From NCBI GenBank assembly GCA_963811225.1, contig CAWEQO010000001.1, positions 62,001 to 126,000 of the forward strand: a stretch of DNA of 64,000 nt, written 5' to 3'. Origin of the DNA: CAWEQO01 sp963811225 (GTDB lineage: Bacteria > Chloroflexota > Anaerolineae > Anaerolineales > Anaerolineaceae). Within the stretch, counting starts at the first letter, position 1. Each line of letters starts with the position of its first letter. Position numbers and translations under genes: made by a program. This document shows positions 16,983 through 26,514 of the stretch, one piece after another. Under the pieces are notes generated by a model that saw only the letters and a list, made by a program, of their open reading frames with translations, had not been told where the DNA came from and did no database searches.

Positions 16983-17049
16983 CGGTCTCGGTGACCGGGC
17001 TTATCGCCCGATTCGCGCCGGGGGCAAGCTGCCCTCGGTTTTGTTTTTT
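16983..17049 (+). promoter_or_regulatory. Attenuator: small hairpins and intrinsic terminator before the ABC-F gene
   Basis: Two small hairpins (CGGTC/GACCG, 16983-16997; GGGC/GCCC, 16997-17009) precede a strong terminator: a 9-bp stem, 17018-17026 with 17030-17038, then TTTTGTTTTTT (17039-17049). The segment GACCGGGC (16992-16999) can pair in part with the terminator arm GCCCTCGGT, a plausible antiterminator. With the leader peptide this gives both transcriptional and translational control. Confidence 0.65.
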
Positions 17050-17076
17050 AAGGTCTAGAACGAGCAGAGGTTGCTT

Positions 17077-18720
<1,644 letters not shown>

Positions 18721-18735
18721 GCGTAAGGAGGGACA

Positions 18736-18759
18736 ATGCTAGAATTGAGCTCCGCTTGA
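18736..18759 (+). CDS. Possible seven-residue ORF with strong ribosome site
   Basis: ATG CTA GAA TTG AGC TCC GCT TGA (MLELSSA) follows AAGGAGG by 4-5 bases, between the ABC-F gene and the next gene. No pairing partner was found. It may be chance. Confidence 0.2.
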   Translation: MLELSSA

Positions 18760-18829
18760 GAGGGAAAATCATTCCACCGTGTTTGCCCCCGCTTGGGGTG
18801 CGGTAAGTCCTTTCCTTCAAGGAGGCCCA

Positions 18830-19414
18830 ATGGCCTATCTATCATCCAAATATGTGTCGCTGGAAATCCGCTTCATCGAGCTGGACGACCAAAACTGGGT
18901 GCAGTACGAGATCCTCTTCCTGTATCAAGGCCAGCCGATGGTCAACGACACCCTGCTCAAACGGACCAACCAACACTGGCAAAAGCGCTCTAAAGGCGCC
19001 TTCAAGGCCAACGAATCCGAGCACGACACGCTGGTGCGCACCCTCAACGGCGTGCTGGACAATAACCAGCCCGACTACTGGGAGCCACTCGACCCGGACG
19101 TGACCCTGGCGATCTACCCCGAAACAATCTTCCCCGGCCTGCACTCACACATGGAGCTGATCTGGGAATCGGAGGAAGCTCAGTGGGAGCGCGAAGCCTG
19201 GGAACGGGAGAAAACCCTGCAGGGGCCGCTGCCCTGCGACGCGATGACCATCATCTGCCTGATCGACGCCTACAACTTCGGCGATACCCGCGGCTATCAG
19301 GGAGACGGGCTGGCCCTGGTCATGGTGGTCACCCGTCAGCACTTGGAGGACTTCCGCGACGAGCTGCGCAGTGAGTATGCGCTCTTCTGTGAAACGTGGG
19401 GCATGCATAAATAG
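18830..19414 (+). CDS. Hypothetical protein, 194 residues
   Basis: I do not recognise a family. The protein is soluble, acidic and rich in Trp and Glu, with no signal peptide or membrane helix. Recognisable features are only compositional: ELDDQNWVQYEILFLYQG near the start and a Glu/Trp-rich segment (residues 115-135). The ATG at 18830 is chosen over an upstream in-frame ATG at 18779 because CAAGGAGG lies 5 bases before it. It follows the ABC-F gene by about 110 bases and precedes the fluoride riboswitch promoter. It may share the ABC-F transcript, but nothing ties the functions together. Confidence 0.75.
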   Translation: MAYLSSKYVSLEIRFIELDDQNWVQYEILFLYQGQPMVNDTLLKRTNQHWQKRSKGAFKANESEHDTLVRTLNGVLDNNQPDYWEPLDPDVTLAIYPETIFPGLHSHMELIWESEEAQWEREAWEREKTLQGPLPCDAMTIICLIDAYNFGDTRGYQGDGLALVMVVTRQHLEDFRDELRSEYALFCETWGMHK

Positions 19415-19435
19415 CCAGTTGGCAAGGCGAAAGGC

Positions 19436-19464
19436 TTTGCCGATCTCTCGGCACGTGATACAAT
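19436..19464 (+). promoter_or_regulatory. Promoter of the fluoride riboswitch operon
   Basis: TTTGCC (19436-19441), a 17-base spacer and TACAAT (19459-19464). The transcript would start at about 19470, right at the 5' side of the aptamer. Confidence 0.6.
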
Positions 19465-19468
19465 AGCC

Positions 19469-19545
19469 TCCGGCGATGAAGCTCGCCGGAACCGTCCCAA
19501 AAGGACTGATGGCTTCTACGAAAAATCGTAGAAGCCATTTTTATT
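19469..19545 (+). promoter_or_regulatory. Fluoride riboswitch (crcB motif) with overlapping terminator
   Basis: GGCGATGAAGCTCGCCGGAA, then CCGTCC...GGACTGATGGCTTCTAC, reproduces the crcB-motif aptamer: GGCGATG, the P1/P2 arms and the CTGATG-GCxTCTAC pseudoknot side. The 3' aptamer strand GGCTTCTACGA is also the left arm of a 13-bp terminator (19509-19521 with 19526-19538) followed by TTTTTATT. In family terms, fluoride stabilises the aptamer, blocks the terminator and turns on crcB just downstream. Confidence 0.92.
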
Positions 19546-19564
19546 CTCGCAATGTGGAGTCTTT

Positions 19565-19963
19565 ATGCAACTCATCCGCAGCCAACAGGTGCAAACCTTC
19601 TTGCTCATCTCCCTCGGCGCGGTGCTGGGAGCCAACGCCCGCTACTGGCTCGGCGGTTGGATCGCCCAGCGCTGGGGCAGCGACCTGCCCTTCGCCACCC
19701 TGGCCATCAATCTGGCCGGCAGCTTCGTGCTGGCGTTCTTCATGACCCTGGTCACCACCCGCTTCATCGTCAACCCGGCCTGGCGGATCCTGTTCGCGGT
19801 CGGATTCCTGGGTTCCTACACTACATTTTCGACCTATACTTATGAAAGCGTAACGCTTCTCCTCGGCGGCAGCTGGCTGCCCGGGCTGCTCAACCTGTTC
19901 GGCAGCGCCGCCCTCGGCGGGCTGGCGGCCGTGCTGGGCGTCATCTTGGGCCGGCTGGTTTAG
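19565..19963 (+). CDS. crcB: CrcB/Fluc fluoride ion channel
   Basis: A 132-residue protein with four membrane helices. Conserved features are GAVLGANARYWLGGW, TLAINLAGSFVLAF with the pore asparagine, and GFLGSYTTFSTYTYE, the Phe-box region of Fluc channels. Fluc dimers export F- and protect enolase and pyrophosphatase from fluoride. The riboswitch immediately upstream confirms the assignment. The ATG at 19565 follows GGAG by about 6 bases. The DUF190-CBS gene begins 18 bases downstream in the same operon. Confidence 0.95.
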   Translation: MQLIRSQQVQTFLLISLGAVLGANARYWLGGWIAQRWGSDLPFATLAINLAGSFVLAFFMTLVTTRFIVNPAWRILFAVGFLGSYTTFSTYTYESVTLLLGGSWLPGLLNLFGSAALGGLAAVLGVILGRLV

Positions 19964-19981
19964 GGATAAGGAGGTTTCAGC

Positions 19982-21238
19982 ATGAGCAATCCATCGATTG
20001 AACGCAACGCGCAGCGCCTGCGCATCTATATCGGCGAAAGCGACCAGTGGCAAGGCAAACCGCTGTATGCCGCCCTGCTGGACCAGCTGAAACAGTCGGG
20101 CATGGCCGGAGCGACGGTCACGCGCGGTGTGGCCGGGTTTGGGGCCCACTCGCGCATTCACACCGCTGCCATCCTGCGCCTCTCGGAAGACCTGCCGCTG
20201 ATCGTCGAGGTGGTCGACTCGCCCGAGAAGATCCGCCTGGCGCTGGAATCGATCCGGGTGATGGTCAACGAGGGACTGATCACGGTCGAGCCGGTCGAGG
20301 TGATCGCCTACACGCACCGCTACCTGCACCCCCTGCCCGCCGACCGTCCCGTCGCCGAGATCATGACCCATAACCCGGTTACCGTCCGGGCCGGTGATTC
20401 CGCCTTGGAGGCCTGGGAGCGCATGCTCCAGCACAACCTTAAATCCCTGCCCGTTCTGGATGAGGATGGCCGGGTCGCCGGCGTGCTGACCTTTGAGGAT
20501 TACCTGGAGCGGGTCGGCCTGAACGCCCGGTTGGCGGTTGCCCAGCGCCTGGACGAAGACAGCCTGCGCGCCGAAATGGACGTGCTGCGCCGCTCGCAAT
20601 TGAAGGTGTCGAACGTCATGTCGAAGCCGCCAGTCACCGTACAAGCCAATGAGACGGTTGGGCTGGCGGCTCAGCGCATGGTCGAGCATGAGATCACCCG
20701 CCTGCCCGTCATTGACGAGAGCGGCAAGCTGGTGGGCGTCGTCTCGCGCCTCGACCTGCTGCGTCAGGTGATGAACGTGCCGCACCAGGCCCACAAACAC
20801 ACCGCCGCGCCGGTCAGCGGGCGATTGGCGGGCGAGATCATGTCAACCGACGTGCCCCAGGTTCGCCAGGACGAGCGCCTCAGCAAAATCATCTCCGCCT
20901 TCCTGTCCAGCGGTCAGCACCGCCTGATCGTGGTGGACGGAAAAGGACGCCCTGCCGGCTTGATCAGCGACAGCGACGTCGTCGGACGCATCCAACCCCC
21001 GCTGCGCAAAGGCATCCTTGGCGCCCTGCGCGGCCGCAACCGCCCCCCGGACGTGTCCATCACCGCCGCCGAGCTCATGTCGCCCGGCGTCGAAACCATC
21101 ACAGCCGACACCACCCTGGTGGAAGCCATCCAGAAGATGCTGCCCGCCGGCCGAAAGTGGCTGGTCGTTGTGGATGTGGAAGGCAAGCCGGTCGGCCTGG
21201 TGGATCGAGAGATTGCGCTGCGAGCGTTGATACGGTAG
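19982..21238 (+). CDS. DUF190 domain protein with four CBS domains
   Basis: A 418-residue soluble protein. Residues 10-105 are a DUF190 domain (YIGESDQWQGKPLYAALLD, GMAGATVTRGVAGFG, LSEDLPLIVEVVD), a PII-like fold frequently encoded beside crcB. Four CBS motifs follow (about 120-175, 205-260, 275-325 and 345-415), each with the L/I-P-V-x-D/E or GLxxxxD pattern. CBS pairs bind adenine nucleotides, so this is probably a cytoplasmic sensor tied to fluoride export or energy status; the function is unproven. The ATG follows AAGGAGG. It is cotranscribed with crcB under the fluoride riboswitch. Confidence 0.85.
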   Translation: MSNPSIERNAQRLRIYIGESDQWQGKPLYAALLDQLKQSGMAGATVTRGVAGFGAHSRIHTAAILRLSEDLPLIVEVVDSPEKIRLALESIRVMVNEGLITVEPVEVIAYTHRYLHPLPADRPVAEIMTHNPVTVRAGDSALEAWERMLQHNLKSLPVLDEDGRVAGVLTFEDYLERVGLNARLAVAQRLDEDSLRAEMDVLRRSQLKVSNVMSKPPVTVQANETVGLAAQRMVEHEITRLPVIDESGKLVGVVSRLDLLRQVMNVPHQAHKHTAAPVSGRLAGEIMSTDVPQVRQDERLSKIISAFLSSGQHRLIVVDGKGRPAGLISDSDVVGRIQPPLRKGILGALRGRNRPPDVSITAAELMSPGVETITADTTLVEAIQKMLPAGRKWLVVVDVEGKPVGLVDREIALRALIR

Positions 21239-21530
21239 GAAGGCTTTTTTGATAAAAATACTTAAGGCAAAAAAATTCTTTCCCTAAACAAAATATCTCC
21301 TTCTAGTGGCCTCTTTTTAGTTTCGCTTTTATTTGACACAGCAACAAATTCTGTTATACAATTGATATTGTAATAATTAAAATAAGATAAGAATAAGGAC
21401 GTTTTCTAAAGCTCCTCAATTTTTTTTGGGGGGGCAATTTAGTATAAAAGAATAAGCAGCATAATAATTAATTTTCGTAAATAGGTGGGGAAATGGATCC
21501 AATAGCTGAAAATATACTTCTATATTTATA
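21239..21530 (+). other. AT-rich intergenic region with a promoter
   Basis: Base composition shifts sharply to AT here. A TTGACA (21333-21338) and TATACA (21355-21360) pair with a 16-base spacer is the only clear signal, followed by an AT-rich leader with a run of T and G (21420-21435). An ATG at 21493 after GGTGGGGA opens a 28-codon frame that may be the true start of the next gene. Confidence 0.5.
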
Positions 21531-22526
21531 TTGGAAGTCCAAGAAGGTAGATCTTCCCTATGTATTAAAGACGAATTAATAAATTATCTGATTGGCAACA
21601 GTGATTTAAGACAATGGAATGAGGAGGCCAGAGTTACATTTAACGCTTCGATTCGATATCTTCTTGAAGAAGGTTTTATTTTATCCGATATAGAATATTA
21701 CCGAATTACAGCCGAAGGCACAAATAAGGCGAATAGCATTATATATCCGCCTTTTGACTATCAAGCAGAATCCTACAGACAACAAGGTAAATCAAACACA
21801 TTGCAACTAGTTGCTATTGTTATCAGTATCATCAGCTTTTTCACAATATTTGTCGGAGGGCCAATCTCGTTATCAAAATCGAAACAAACCAGCGAATCAA
21901 GAGCCTTTTCTGAAAAAACCCAAATTGATTTATCGAATACTAAAAGTGGTGCTGACCAACCTGTAAACATTACAGCACTTAATCAATGGTTTGAAGAGGC
22001 ACCTCAAAATGTTAAATTCGAAGGGATTCCTTATATACTATCAAAAAAAAGTAAAGTTATAGAGACAGAATCCGAAACATCTTCGAACCCCAATAGAATG
22101 GCCATTCCAATCAACGTGCCAAATCCACTAAAAGTTCATCTATTAATGAATTTGACTTATGGGTCAAGCCAGTATACTGCTGGGAGACCAATTGATGGAA
22201 CTGATATATGCATCATTACATTTCATTCAGAACACTATCAAATTGCATATGTTATGAAAGCCGGAGTAGATATTCGTGAATGGGTAATTGGGAGTGCAGG
22301 TGTTGTAAGCTCTGCGGGTCCCCATGTTAAAGTCCTTTTTTCAGGAAAGCACATTAATTCCGGCTTCGATGCGGTTATAGATCACATTGTCTTGTCTGTA
22401 CCAGAAGAAATGCAAAATGAAAAACTTCTCGAAATTATCGTTGAAGATAATTCGCAAACAGTTCTAAATAGTATTGATCCGGGAGTAGTTATATTCGGAG
22501 TTACTGTAGAGTCTAAAGGCAAATGA
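21531..22526 (+). CDS. AT-rich hypothetical membrane-anchored protein, probably frameshifted near its start
   Basis: A 331-residue frame of unknown family. Residues 1-65 look like a winged helix (NEEARVTFNASIRYLLEEGF, then YRITAEGT). A single membrane helix (about 88-110, LQLVAIVISIISFFTIFVGG) leads into a beta-rich domain. The frame has only a TTG start at 21531. A better start, ATG at 21493 with a good ribosome site, encodes MDPIAENILLYLYWKSKKVD, the missing first helices of such a domain, in the neighbouring frame; a one-base change at the AAA near 21561-21566 would fuse them. Codon use is far more AT-rich than its neighbours, suggesting transfer. The gene may be broken or the base miscalled. 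Confidence 0.6.
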   Translation: MEVQEGRSSLCIKDELINYLIGNSDLRQWNEEARVTFNASIRYLLEEGFILSDIEYYRITAEGTNKANSIIYPPFDYQAESYRQQGKSNTLQLVAIVISIISFFTIFVGGPISLSKSKQTSESRAFSEKTQIDLSNTKSGADQPVNITALNQWFEEAPQNVKFEGIPYILSKKSKVIETESETSSNPNRMAIPINVPNPLKVHLLMNLTYGSSQYTAGRPIDGTDICIITFHSEHYQIAYVMKAGVDIREWVIGSAGVVSSAGPHVKVLFSGKHINSGFDAVIDHIVLSVPEEMQNEKLLEIIVEDNSQTVLNSIDPGVVIFGVTVESKGK

Positions 22527-22568
22527 ATTCTAGTTCAAAAGAACTTACTTCATAAAAGAGAATAGATT

Positions 22569-22619
22569 AGATATTCAAAAACCCGGTTTCTCCGCGAGAA
22601 ACCGGGTTTTTGAATATCT
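22569..22619. terminator. Bidirectional hairpin terminator, 24-bp stem
   Basis: Arms 22569-22592 and 22596-22619 are perfect complements with a 3-base loop. The core is ACCCGGTTTCTC/GAGAAACCGGGT, with A and T runs at the base suitable for termination in both directions between convergent genes. Confidence 0.9.
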
Positions 22620-22645
22620 CTAACTGCTCTCTGTTCTCTACTCTC

Positions 22646-25069
22646 TCAGACTTTTGCCCTTCTCAGCCTCAAACTGTTCGTCACCACGAACACGCTGCTG
22701 AAGGCCATTGCACCGGCGGCCAGCATCGGGTTCAGCAAGCCCAAGGCCGCAGCCGGGATCAGGATGATGTTGTAAATGAATGCCCAGAACAGGTTCTGTT
22801 TGATCGTGCCGAGCGTCTTGCGCGACAGCGACACCACCCGGGCCACGCCGCGCAGGTCGCCGCTGATCAGCACCACCGGCGCCGAGGCCATGGCCACGTC
22901 TGTGCCGGTGCCGATGGCGATGCCGACATCCGCCTGTGCCAGGGCGGGCGCATCGTTGATGCCGTCGCCGACCATGGCGACCACCTGACCCTGCTCTTGC
23001 AGGCGCTTGACCTCGCCGGCTTTGTCGCCCGGCAGCACCTCAGCCCGCACCGTGTCGACGCCCACTTGTCTGGCGATCGCTTCGGCGGTGGCCTGGTTGT
23101 CGCCGGTGATCATCACCACCTGCAGGCCCATATCGTGCAGGGATTGGATCGCCTCTCGTGAGCCGTCTTTGACCGTGTCGGCCACGGCGATCACGCCCCG
23201 CACAGCGCCGTCCACTGCCACCAGCATGGCGGTCTTGGCCTCGCGCTGCAGGCGTTCGACGTCGTCGTTCAGGCCGTTCAGTGAGAGGTTGTTGGCCTGG
23301 GCCATGCGCAGGTTGCCCACCTGCACCGTATGCCCGTCCACCTCGGCCTGCACGCCGTGCCCCACCTCGGCTTTGAAGCCGCTGACCGGAGCCAGCTTAA
23401 GCGCGCGCTCGCCCGCTTCGGCCACGATGGCCTCACCCAGCGGGTGCTCGCTGTCCTTCTCGACCGAGGCCGCCAGCCGCAGCAGTTCATCCGGCCCGTC
23501 GGCGAAGTCGCATACCACCACGTCCGTCACCGAAGGCTGGCCGCGCGTGATCGTGCCGGTCTTGTCCAGCACCACAGTCTGGATATGCCCGGCCCGTTCC
23601 AGGGCCTCACTCGTCTTGAACAGCACGCCCAGCTCTGCCCCCTTGCCGGTACCCACCATGACTGCGGTCGGGGTGGCCAGACCCATGGCGCACGGGCAGG
23701 CGATCACCAGCACCGCCACCGTGACGATCAGGGCTCGGGTAAACTGGCCAACTGCCGCGCCCGCTGGGAGCGGGACGAAGAAGAACCACACGATGAAGGT
23801 CAGCAGCGCAATCGCCAGCACCCCCGGCACAAAATAAGCCGAGATGCGGTCTGCCAGGCGCTGGATGGGCGCCTTGCTGCCCTGGGCCTCTTCCACAAGC
23901 CGCACGATCTGCGCCAGGGCGGTCTCTTTGCCCACCTTGGTCGCCTCGAAGCGCAGGCTGCCCAGTTTGTTGAGGGTCGCGCCGATCACGTCGTCGCCGG
24001 GGCCCTTCTCGACCGGCAGTGATTTACCGGTCAGCATCGACTCGTCCACCGACGAGCGCCCTTCCACGACCACGCCGTCCACCGGGATTTTCTCACCCGG
24101 GCGGACGATGACCACATCGCTCACCTGAACTTCGTCGACCGGCACTTCCAGCTCTTGCCCGCCGCGGAAAATACGCGCCGTTCGCGCCCGCAGGCTCATC
24201 AGTTTCTTGATGGCTTCGCTGGTGCGGCCCTTGGCGCGCGCTTCCAGGAACTTGCCGACCTTGATCAGGGTGATGATCACCGCCGAGGTCTCGAAGTATA
24301 CGTGTGAGTCGATCAACCCCAGCGCCACCGGCACCGAATAGAAGTAGGCCACCGAAGAGCCCATCGCTACCAGCACGTCCATATTGGCTGAGCCGTTGCG
24401 CAAGGACTTGTACGCCCCCACGTAATACTGCCATCCAACGTAGAACTGCACCGGGGTCGCCAGCGCCCACAGCAGGTAGGGGAACCAGGGCGCCATGGCC
24501 ACACCCATCGGCAGGAAACCGAGATCCATGCCCATCGAGAGCAGGAACAGCGGCAGGGTGAAGATAATGCCCACCGTCAGAAGGTGGCGCTGCTGGTCGA
24601 TTTCCTTCTGGCGCGCCACGGCTTCGGCGTCCTCAGCCGCGCCGCCCGTCTCCAGCGCCTCGAAGCCCGCGTTTTCAACCGCATGACGCAGGTCGGCCTG
24701 CGAAACGATGGTGGGAACATACCGGACTCGCGCCCGCTCGGTGGTAAAGCTGACGTTCGCTTCCAAGACACCGTCCAGGTTGGCGAGCGCTTTCTGCAAG
24801 CGGCGGGCGTCATTGTCATCCGCCAGGCGCTTGATCACCAAATCGGCCTCGCCGGTAGCGATGCCGTAACCGGCCCGCTCCACCCGGCCCACCAGGTCTT
24901 CCAAATGCACCATGGTAGGGTCGAACGCCACGGTGGCGCGCTCGGAGGACAGGTTCACCACCGCCCCCTCGACCCCATTGACTTTCTTCAAATTGCGCTC
25001 AACCGTTGCGACACAGTTTGCGCAGGTCATTCCAGTAATGGGTAAAGTTAATTGCTTGTTTTCTGTCAT
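22646..25069 (-). CDS. copA: Copper-exporting P1B-type ATPase
   Basis: An 807-residue heavy-metal P-type ATPase. The first metal-binding domain has the GMTCANC motif (Cys16, Cys19); the second (about residues 70-135) keeps the fold but has lost its CxxC. The membrane CPC motif (IACPCAMGLATPT, about 460), the phosphorylation site DKTGTIT (about 500), SEHPLGEA and GDGINDAPALAQADVG are all present. With the CsoR regulator and HMA chaperone upstream, Cu+ export is the likely role. The ATG at 25069 is preceded by AAAGGAATCAA. It is the last gene of csoR-copZ-copA, with a terminator and leader before it. Confidence 0.94.
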   Translation of the reverse strand: MTENKQLTLPITGMTCANCVATVERNLKKVNGVEGAVVNLSSERATVAFDPTMVHLEDLVGRVERAGYGIATGEADLVIKRLADDNDARRLQKALANLDGVLEANVSFTTERARVRYVPTIVSQADLRHAVENAGFEALETGGAAEDAEAVARQKEIDQQRHLLTVGIIFTLPLFLLSMGMDLGFLPMGVAMAPWFPYLLWALATPVQFYVGWQYYVGAYKSLRNGSANMDVLVAMGSSVAYFYSVPVALGLIDSHVYFETSAVIITLIKVGKFLEARAKGRTSEAIKKLMSLRARTARIFRGGQELEVPVDEVQVSDVVIVRPGEKIPVDGVVVEGRSSVDESMLTGKSLPVEKGPGDDVIGATLNKLGSLRFEATKVGKETALAQIVRLVEEAQGSKAPIQRLADRISAYFVPGVLAIALLTFIVWFFFVPLPAGAAVGQFTRALIVTVAVLVIACPCAMGLATPTAVMVGTGKGAELGVLFKTSEALERAGHIQTVVLDKTGTITRGQPSVTDVVVCDFADGPDELLRLAASVEKDSEHPLGEAIVAEAGERALKLAPVSGFKAEVGHGVQAEVDGHTVQVGNLRMAQANNLSLNGLNDDVERLQREAKTAMLVAVDGAVRGVIAVADTVKDGSREAIQSLHDMGLQVVMITGDNQATAEAIARQVGVDTVRAEVLPGDKAGEVKRLQEQGQVVAMVGDGINDAPALAQADVGIAIGTGTDVAMASAPVVLISGDLRGVARVVSLSRKTLGTIKQNLFWAFIYNIILIPAAALGLLNPMLAAGAMAFSSVFVVTNSLRLRRAKV

Positions 25070-25130
25070 TTGATTCCTTTGCGGATACTCCCCTTTGGAG
25101 CCCGCCCGCCCCGGTCGGAGTGCGCCAAAA

Positions 25131-25154
25131 GGGAGAGGCGGTCAGGCCTCTCCC
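25131..25154 (-). terminator. Hairpin between copZ and copA
   Basis: A 9-bp stem (25131-25139 with 25146-25154) is followed on the minus strand by TTTTGG. It probably attenuates transcription, giving more copZ than copA. Confidence 0.7.
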
Positions 25155-25178
25155 CTGGCACAATGAACCGCAGACCGG

Positions 25179-25385
25179 TTATGCTTGGGCCGGATAATTA
25201 ATTTCGGCCAGTGTTTCCTTGATCTTCTCTTCGGTTGCCGGCGCATCGAACTTGATGGTGGCCTGCTTGGCTGCCACGTTCGCATCCACCGCTTCGACGC
25301 CTGCCAGATCGCTCAACTCTGTTTTAATGGTATGGACGCAGTGATTGCAGGAAATGTTGGGAATGGTATAAGTAACAGTTTTCAT
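25179..25385 (-). CDS. copZ: Copper chaperone, HMA domain
   Basis: A 68-residue protein made of one heavy-metal-associated domain. The metal site is ISCNHCVHTIK (CxxC). CopZ-type chaperones carry Cu+ to the N-terminal domains of the CopA ATPase, encoded downstream. The ATG at 25385 is chosen because GAGGAG sits just upstream and the protein then begins at MKTVTYTIPNISC, as in other chaperones; the frame opens earlier but that stretch overlaps the csoR end. Copper rather than another soft metal is inferred from the CsoR neighbour. Confidence 0.9.
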   Translation of the reverse strand: MKTVTYTIPNISCNHCVHTIKTELSDLAGVEAVDANVAAKQATIKFDAPATEEKIKETLAEINYPAQA

Positions 25386-25404
25386 TTTTCTCCTCAAAAA
25401 TTCA

Positions 25405-25677
25405 TTAAACTTTTGTCGCCGTTTCGAATACGTCGGCAATCTCTTTGAGAACGCGCTCCCGCTCTTTGGGATCGTCGCCTTGGATCGCGGTGACCAGACA
25501 GGAATTGAGATGATCGTCGAGGATCATCGTGCTGACTTTGTTCAGCGCCGCCTGCACCGCCTGGATCTGCTGGATGACGTCAATGCAGTAGACGCCATCC
25601 TCGAGCATGCGCTGGATTCCGCGCAGGTGCCCCTCGGCAGATTTCAATCGTTGTATGCTGTCAGTTCGATCGTGCAT
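25405..25677 (-). CDS. csoR: CsoR-family copper-sensing repressor
   Basis: A 90-residue all-helical repressor. The Cu+ ligands of the family are present: Cys31 (VYCIDVI), His56 and Cys60 (DDHLNSC). The N-terminal HDRTDSIQRLKSAEGHLRG is the family start. CsoR tetramers leave DNA when they bind Cu+. It heads the csoR-copZ-copA operon; copZ begins 19 bases after its stop. Its promoter and GC-rich operator lie immediately upstream, which supports autoregulation. Confidence 0.93.
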   Translation of the reverse strand: MHDRTDSIQRLKSAEGHLRGIQRMLEDGVYCIDVIQQIQAVQAALNKVSTMILDDHLNSCLVTAIQGDDPKERERVLKEIADVFETATKV

Positions 25678-25688
25678 CCTTTTCTCCG

Positions 25689-25714
25689 ACCCCCACCCCC
25701 CCGGGGGAGGGGGT
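25689..25714 (-). promoter_or_regulatory. CsoR-like operator
   Basis: ACCCCCA, seven C, five G and AGGGGGT form an imperfect G/C-run palindrome like the operators known for CsoR (TACCCC...GGGGTA type). It covers about +5 to +30 of the csoR transcript. Confidence 0.75.
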
Positions 25715-25726
25715 ATTTCTGACTAA

Positions 25727-25755
25727 AGTATACCAAATTGGTCGGAGAATGTCAA
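25727..25755 (-). promoter_or_regulatory. Consensus promoter of the copper operon
   Basis: On the minus strand TTGACA (25755-25750), a 17-base spacer and TATACT (25732-25727). The -35 box overlaps the stop codon of the exonuclease gene. Confidence 0.85.
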
Positions 25756-26306
25756 TAGCCATCTTTCGCCATCTTCTTCACTAGCGCCAGCGTCATGCGC
25801 GCATCATCCACCGCCTGGTGCGCCCCCTCCACCGGGATGCCCTCGTGCCGGCAGGCATCCTCCAGGCTGTAGAAGCTCTCTCCGCCGCGGTACTTCATGT
25901 ACAGTTCCGCCAGGTCCACCCACTCCCCCACCGCCAGCGGCGGCTGCTGGAATCGCTGCACCGCTCGCTCCAGCGCCGCCTGGTCGTTCTCGGCCCCGTA
26001 AGCGCCCAGCGGCTTGCCCTGCAGCAGCTCCTTCAAGCGCGGGTACACCTGCTCGAAGCCCGGAGCCTTCTCCAGCTCGCGTTCCTCCAGCCCGGTGATC
26101 CGCTCCACCACCGGCTTGACCCGTACGCCCGGCTTGAGTTTGGTGTCCAGCAAGGTCTCACCCTGGGCGTCCACCAGCCCAATCTCGATGATCCAGGCGT
26201 TCGGGTCTTCCGGCTCGGCGCTGGTCTCCAGGTCGATCACCACCAGCCCCGCCGTCAGCAAATCAGCCGCCCGCTGGATCGCTTTGCCCTGCTCCTGTTC
26301 CGGCAT
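25752..26306 (-). CDS. DEDDh 3'-5' exonuclease (DNA polymerase III epsilon-like)
   Basis: A 184-residue RNase T/epsilon-type exonuclease. ExoI is VVIDLETS (Asp and Glu), the middle motif is AYGAENDQAALE, and ExoIII is HQAVDDARMTL with the catalytic His and Asp; ITGLEERELEKAP is the conserved DNA-binding segment. The usual HN of ExoII reads EN here, so the fourth acid should be checked. It degrades single-stranded DNA or RNA ends; the precise role is open. GGAG precedes the ATG at 26306. The copper operon promoter overlaps its 3' end. Confidence 0.85.
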   Translation of the reverse strand: MPEQEQGKAIQRAADLLTAGLVVIDLETSAEPEDPNAWIIEIGLVDAQGETLLDTKLKPGVRVKPVVERITGLEERELEKAPGFEQVYPRLKELLQGKPLGAYGAENDQAALERAVQRFQQPPLAVGEWVDLAELYMKYRGGESFYSLEDACRHEGIPVEGAHQAVDDARMTLALVKKMAKDGY

Positions 26307-26433
26307 TCTGTTTCTCCTTTCCCCCTACACCGTCATTTTACCCGACCCCTTCATCAAATTGGCTTTTTCCATCGATTCCGGGTCGCGCGATCACAGAACG
26401 TGTGTTAAAGGGATTCGTCTCCCCTGTGCCGGA

Positions 26434-26463
26434 TTGCTCGATTTGCGCCTTCGTCGGTATAAT
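26434..26463 (+). promoter_or_regulatory. Promoter of the deazaflavin reductase gene
   Basis: TTGCTC (26434-26439), an 18-base spacer and TATAAT (26458-26463). The start codon is 52 bases further on. Confidence 0.6.
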
Positions 26464-26514
26464 TGGAAGGAAGCCTTTCCTGTCTTTTCTCTCTTTGCAA
26501 GTAAAGAGGTAAAA

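Noticed and set aside
21493..21580. Programmed -1 frameshift at the AT-rich gene
   Set aside because: The slip site ATTAAAG does not fit X-XXY-YYZ, and no downstream pseudoknot was seen. An indel or base error is simpler.
22569..22619. The ACCCGGTTTCTC palindrome as a dispersed REP-like family
   Set aside because: Only one related copy (AACCAGGTT...AACCTGGTT at 56243-56269) was seen, with different sequence. Within this window the hairpins are unrelated to each other.
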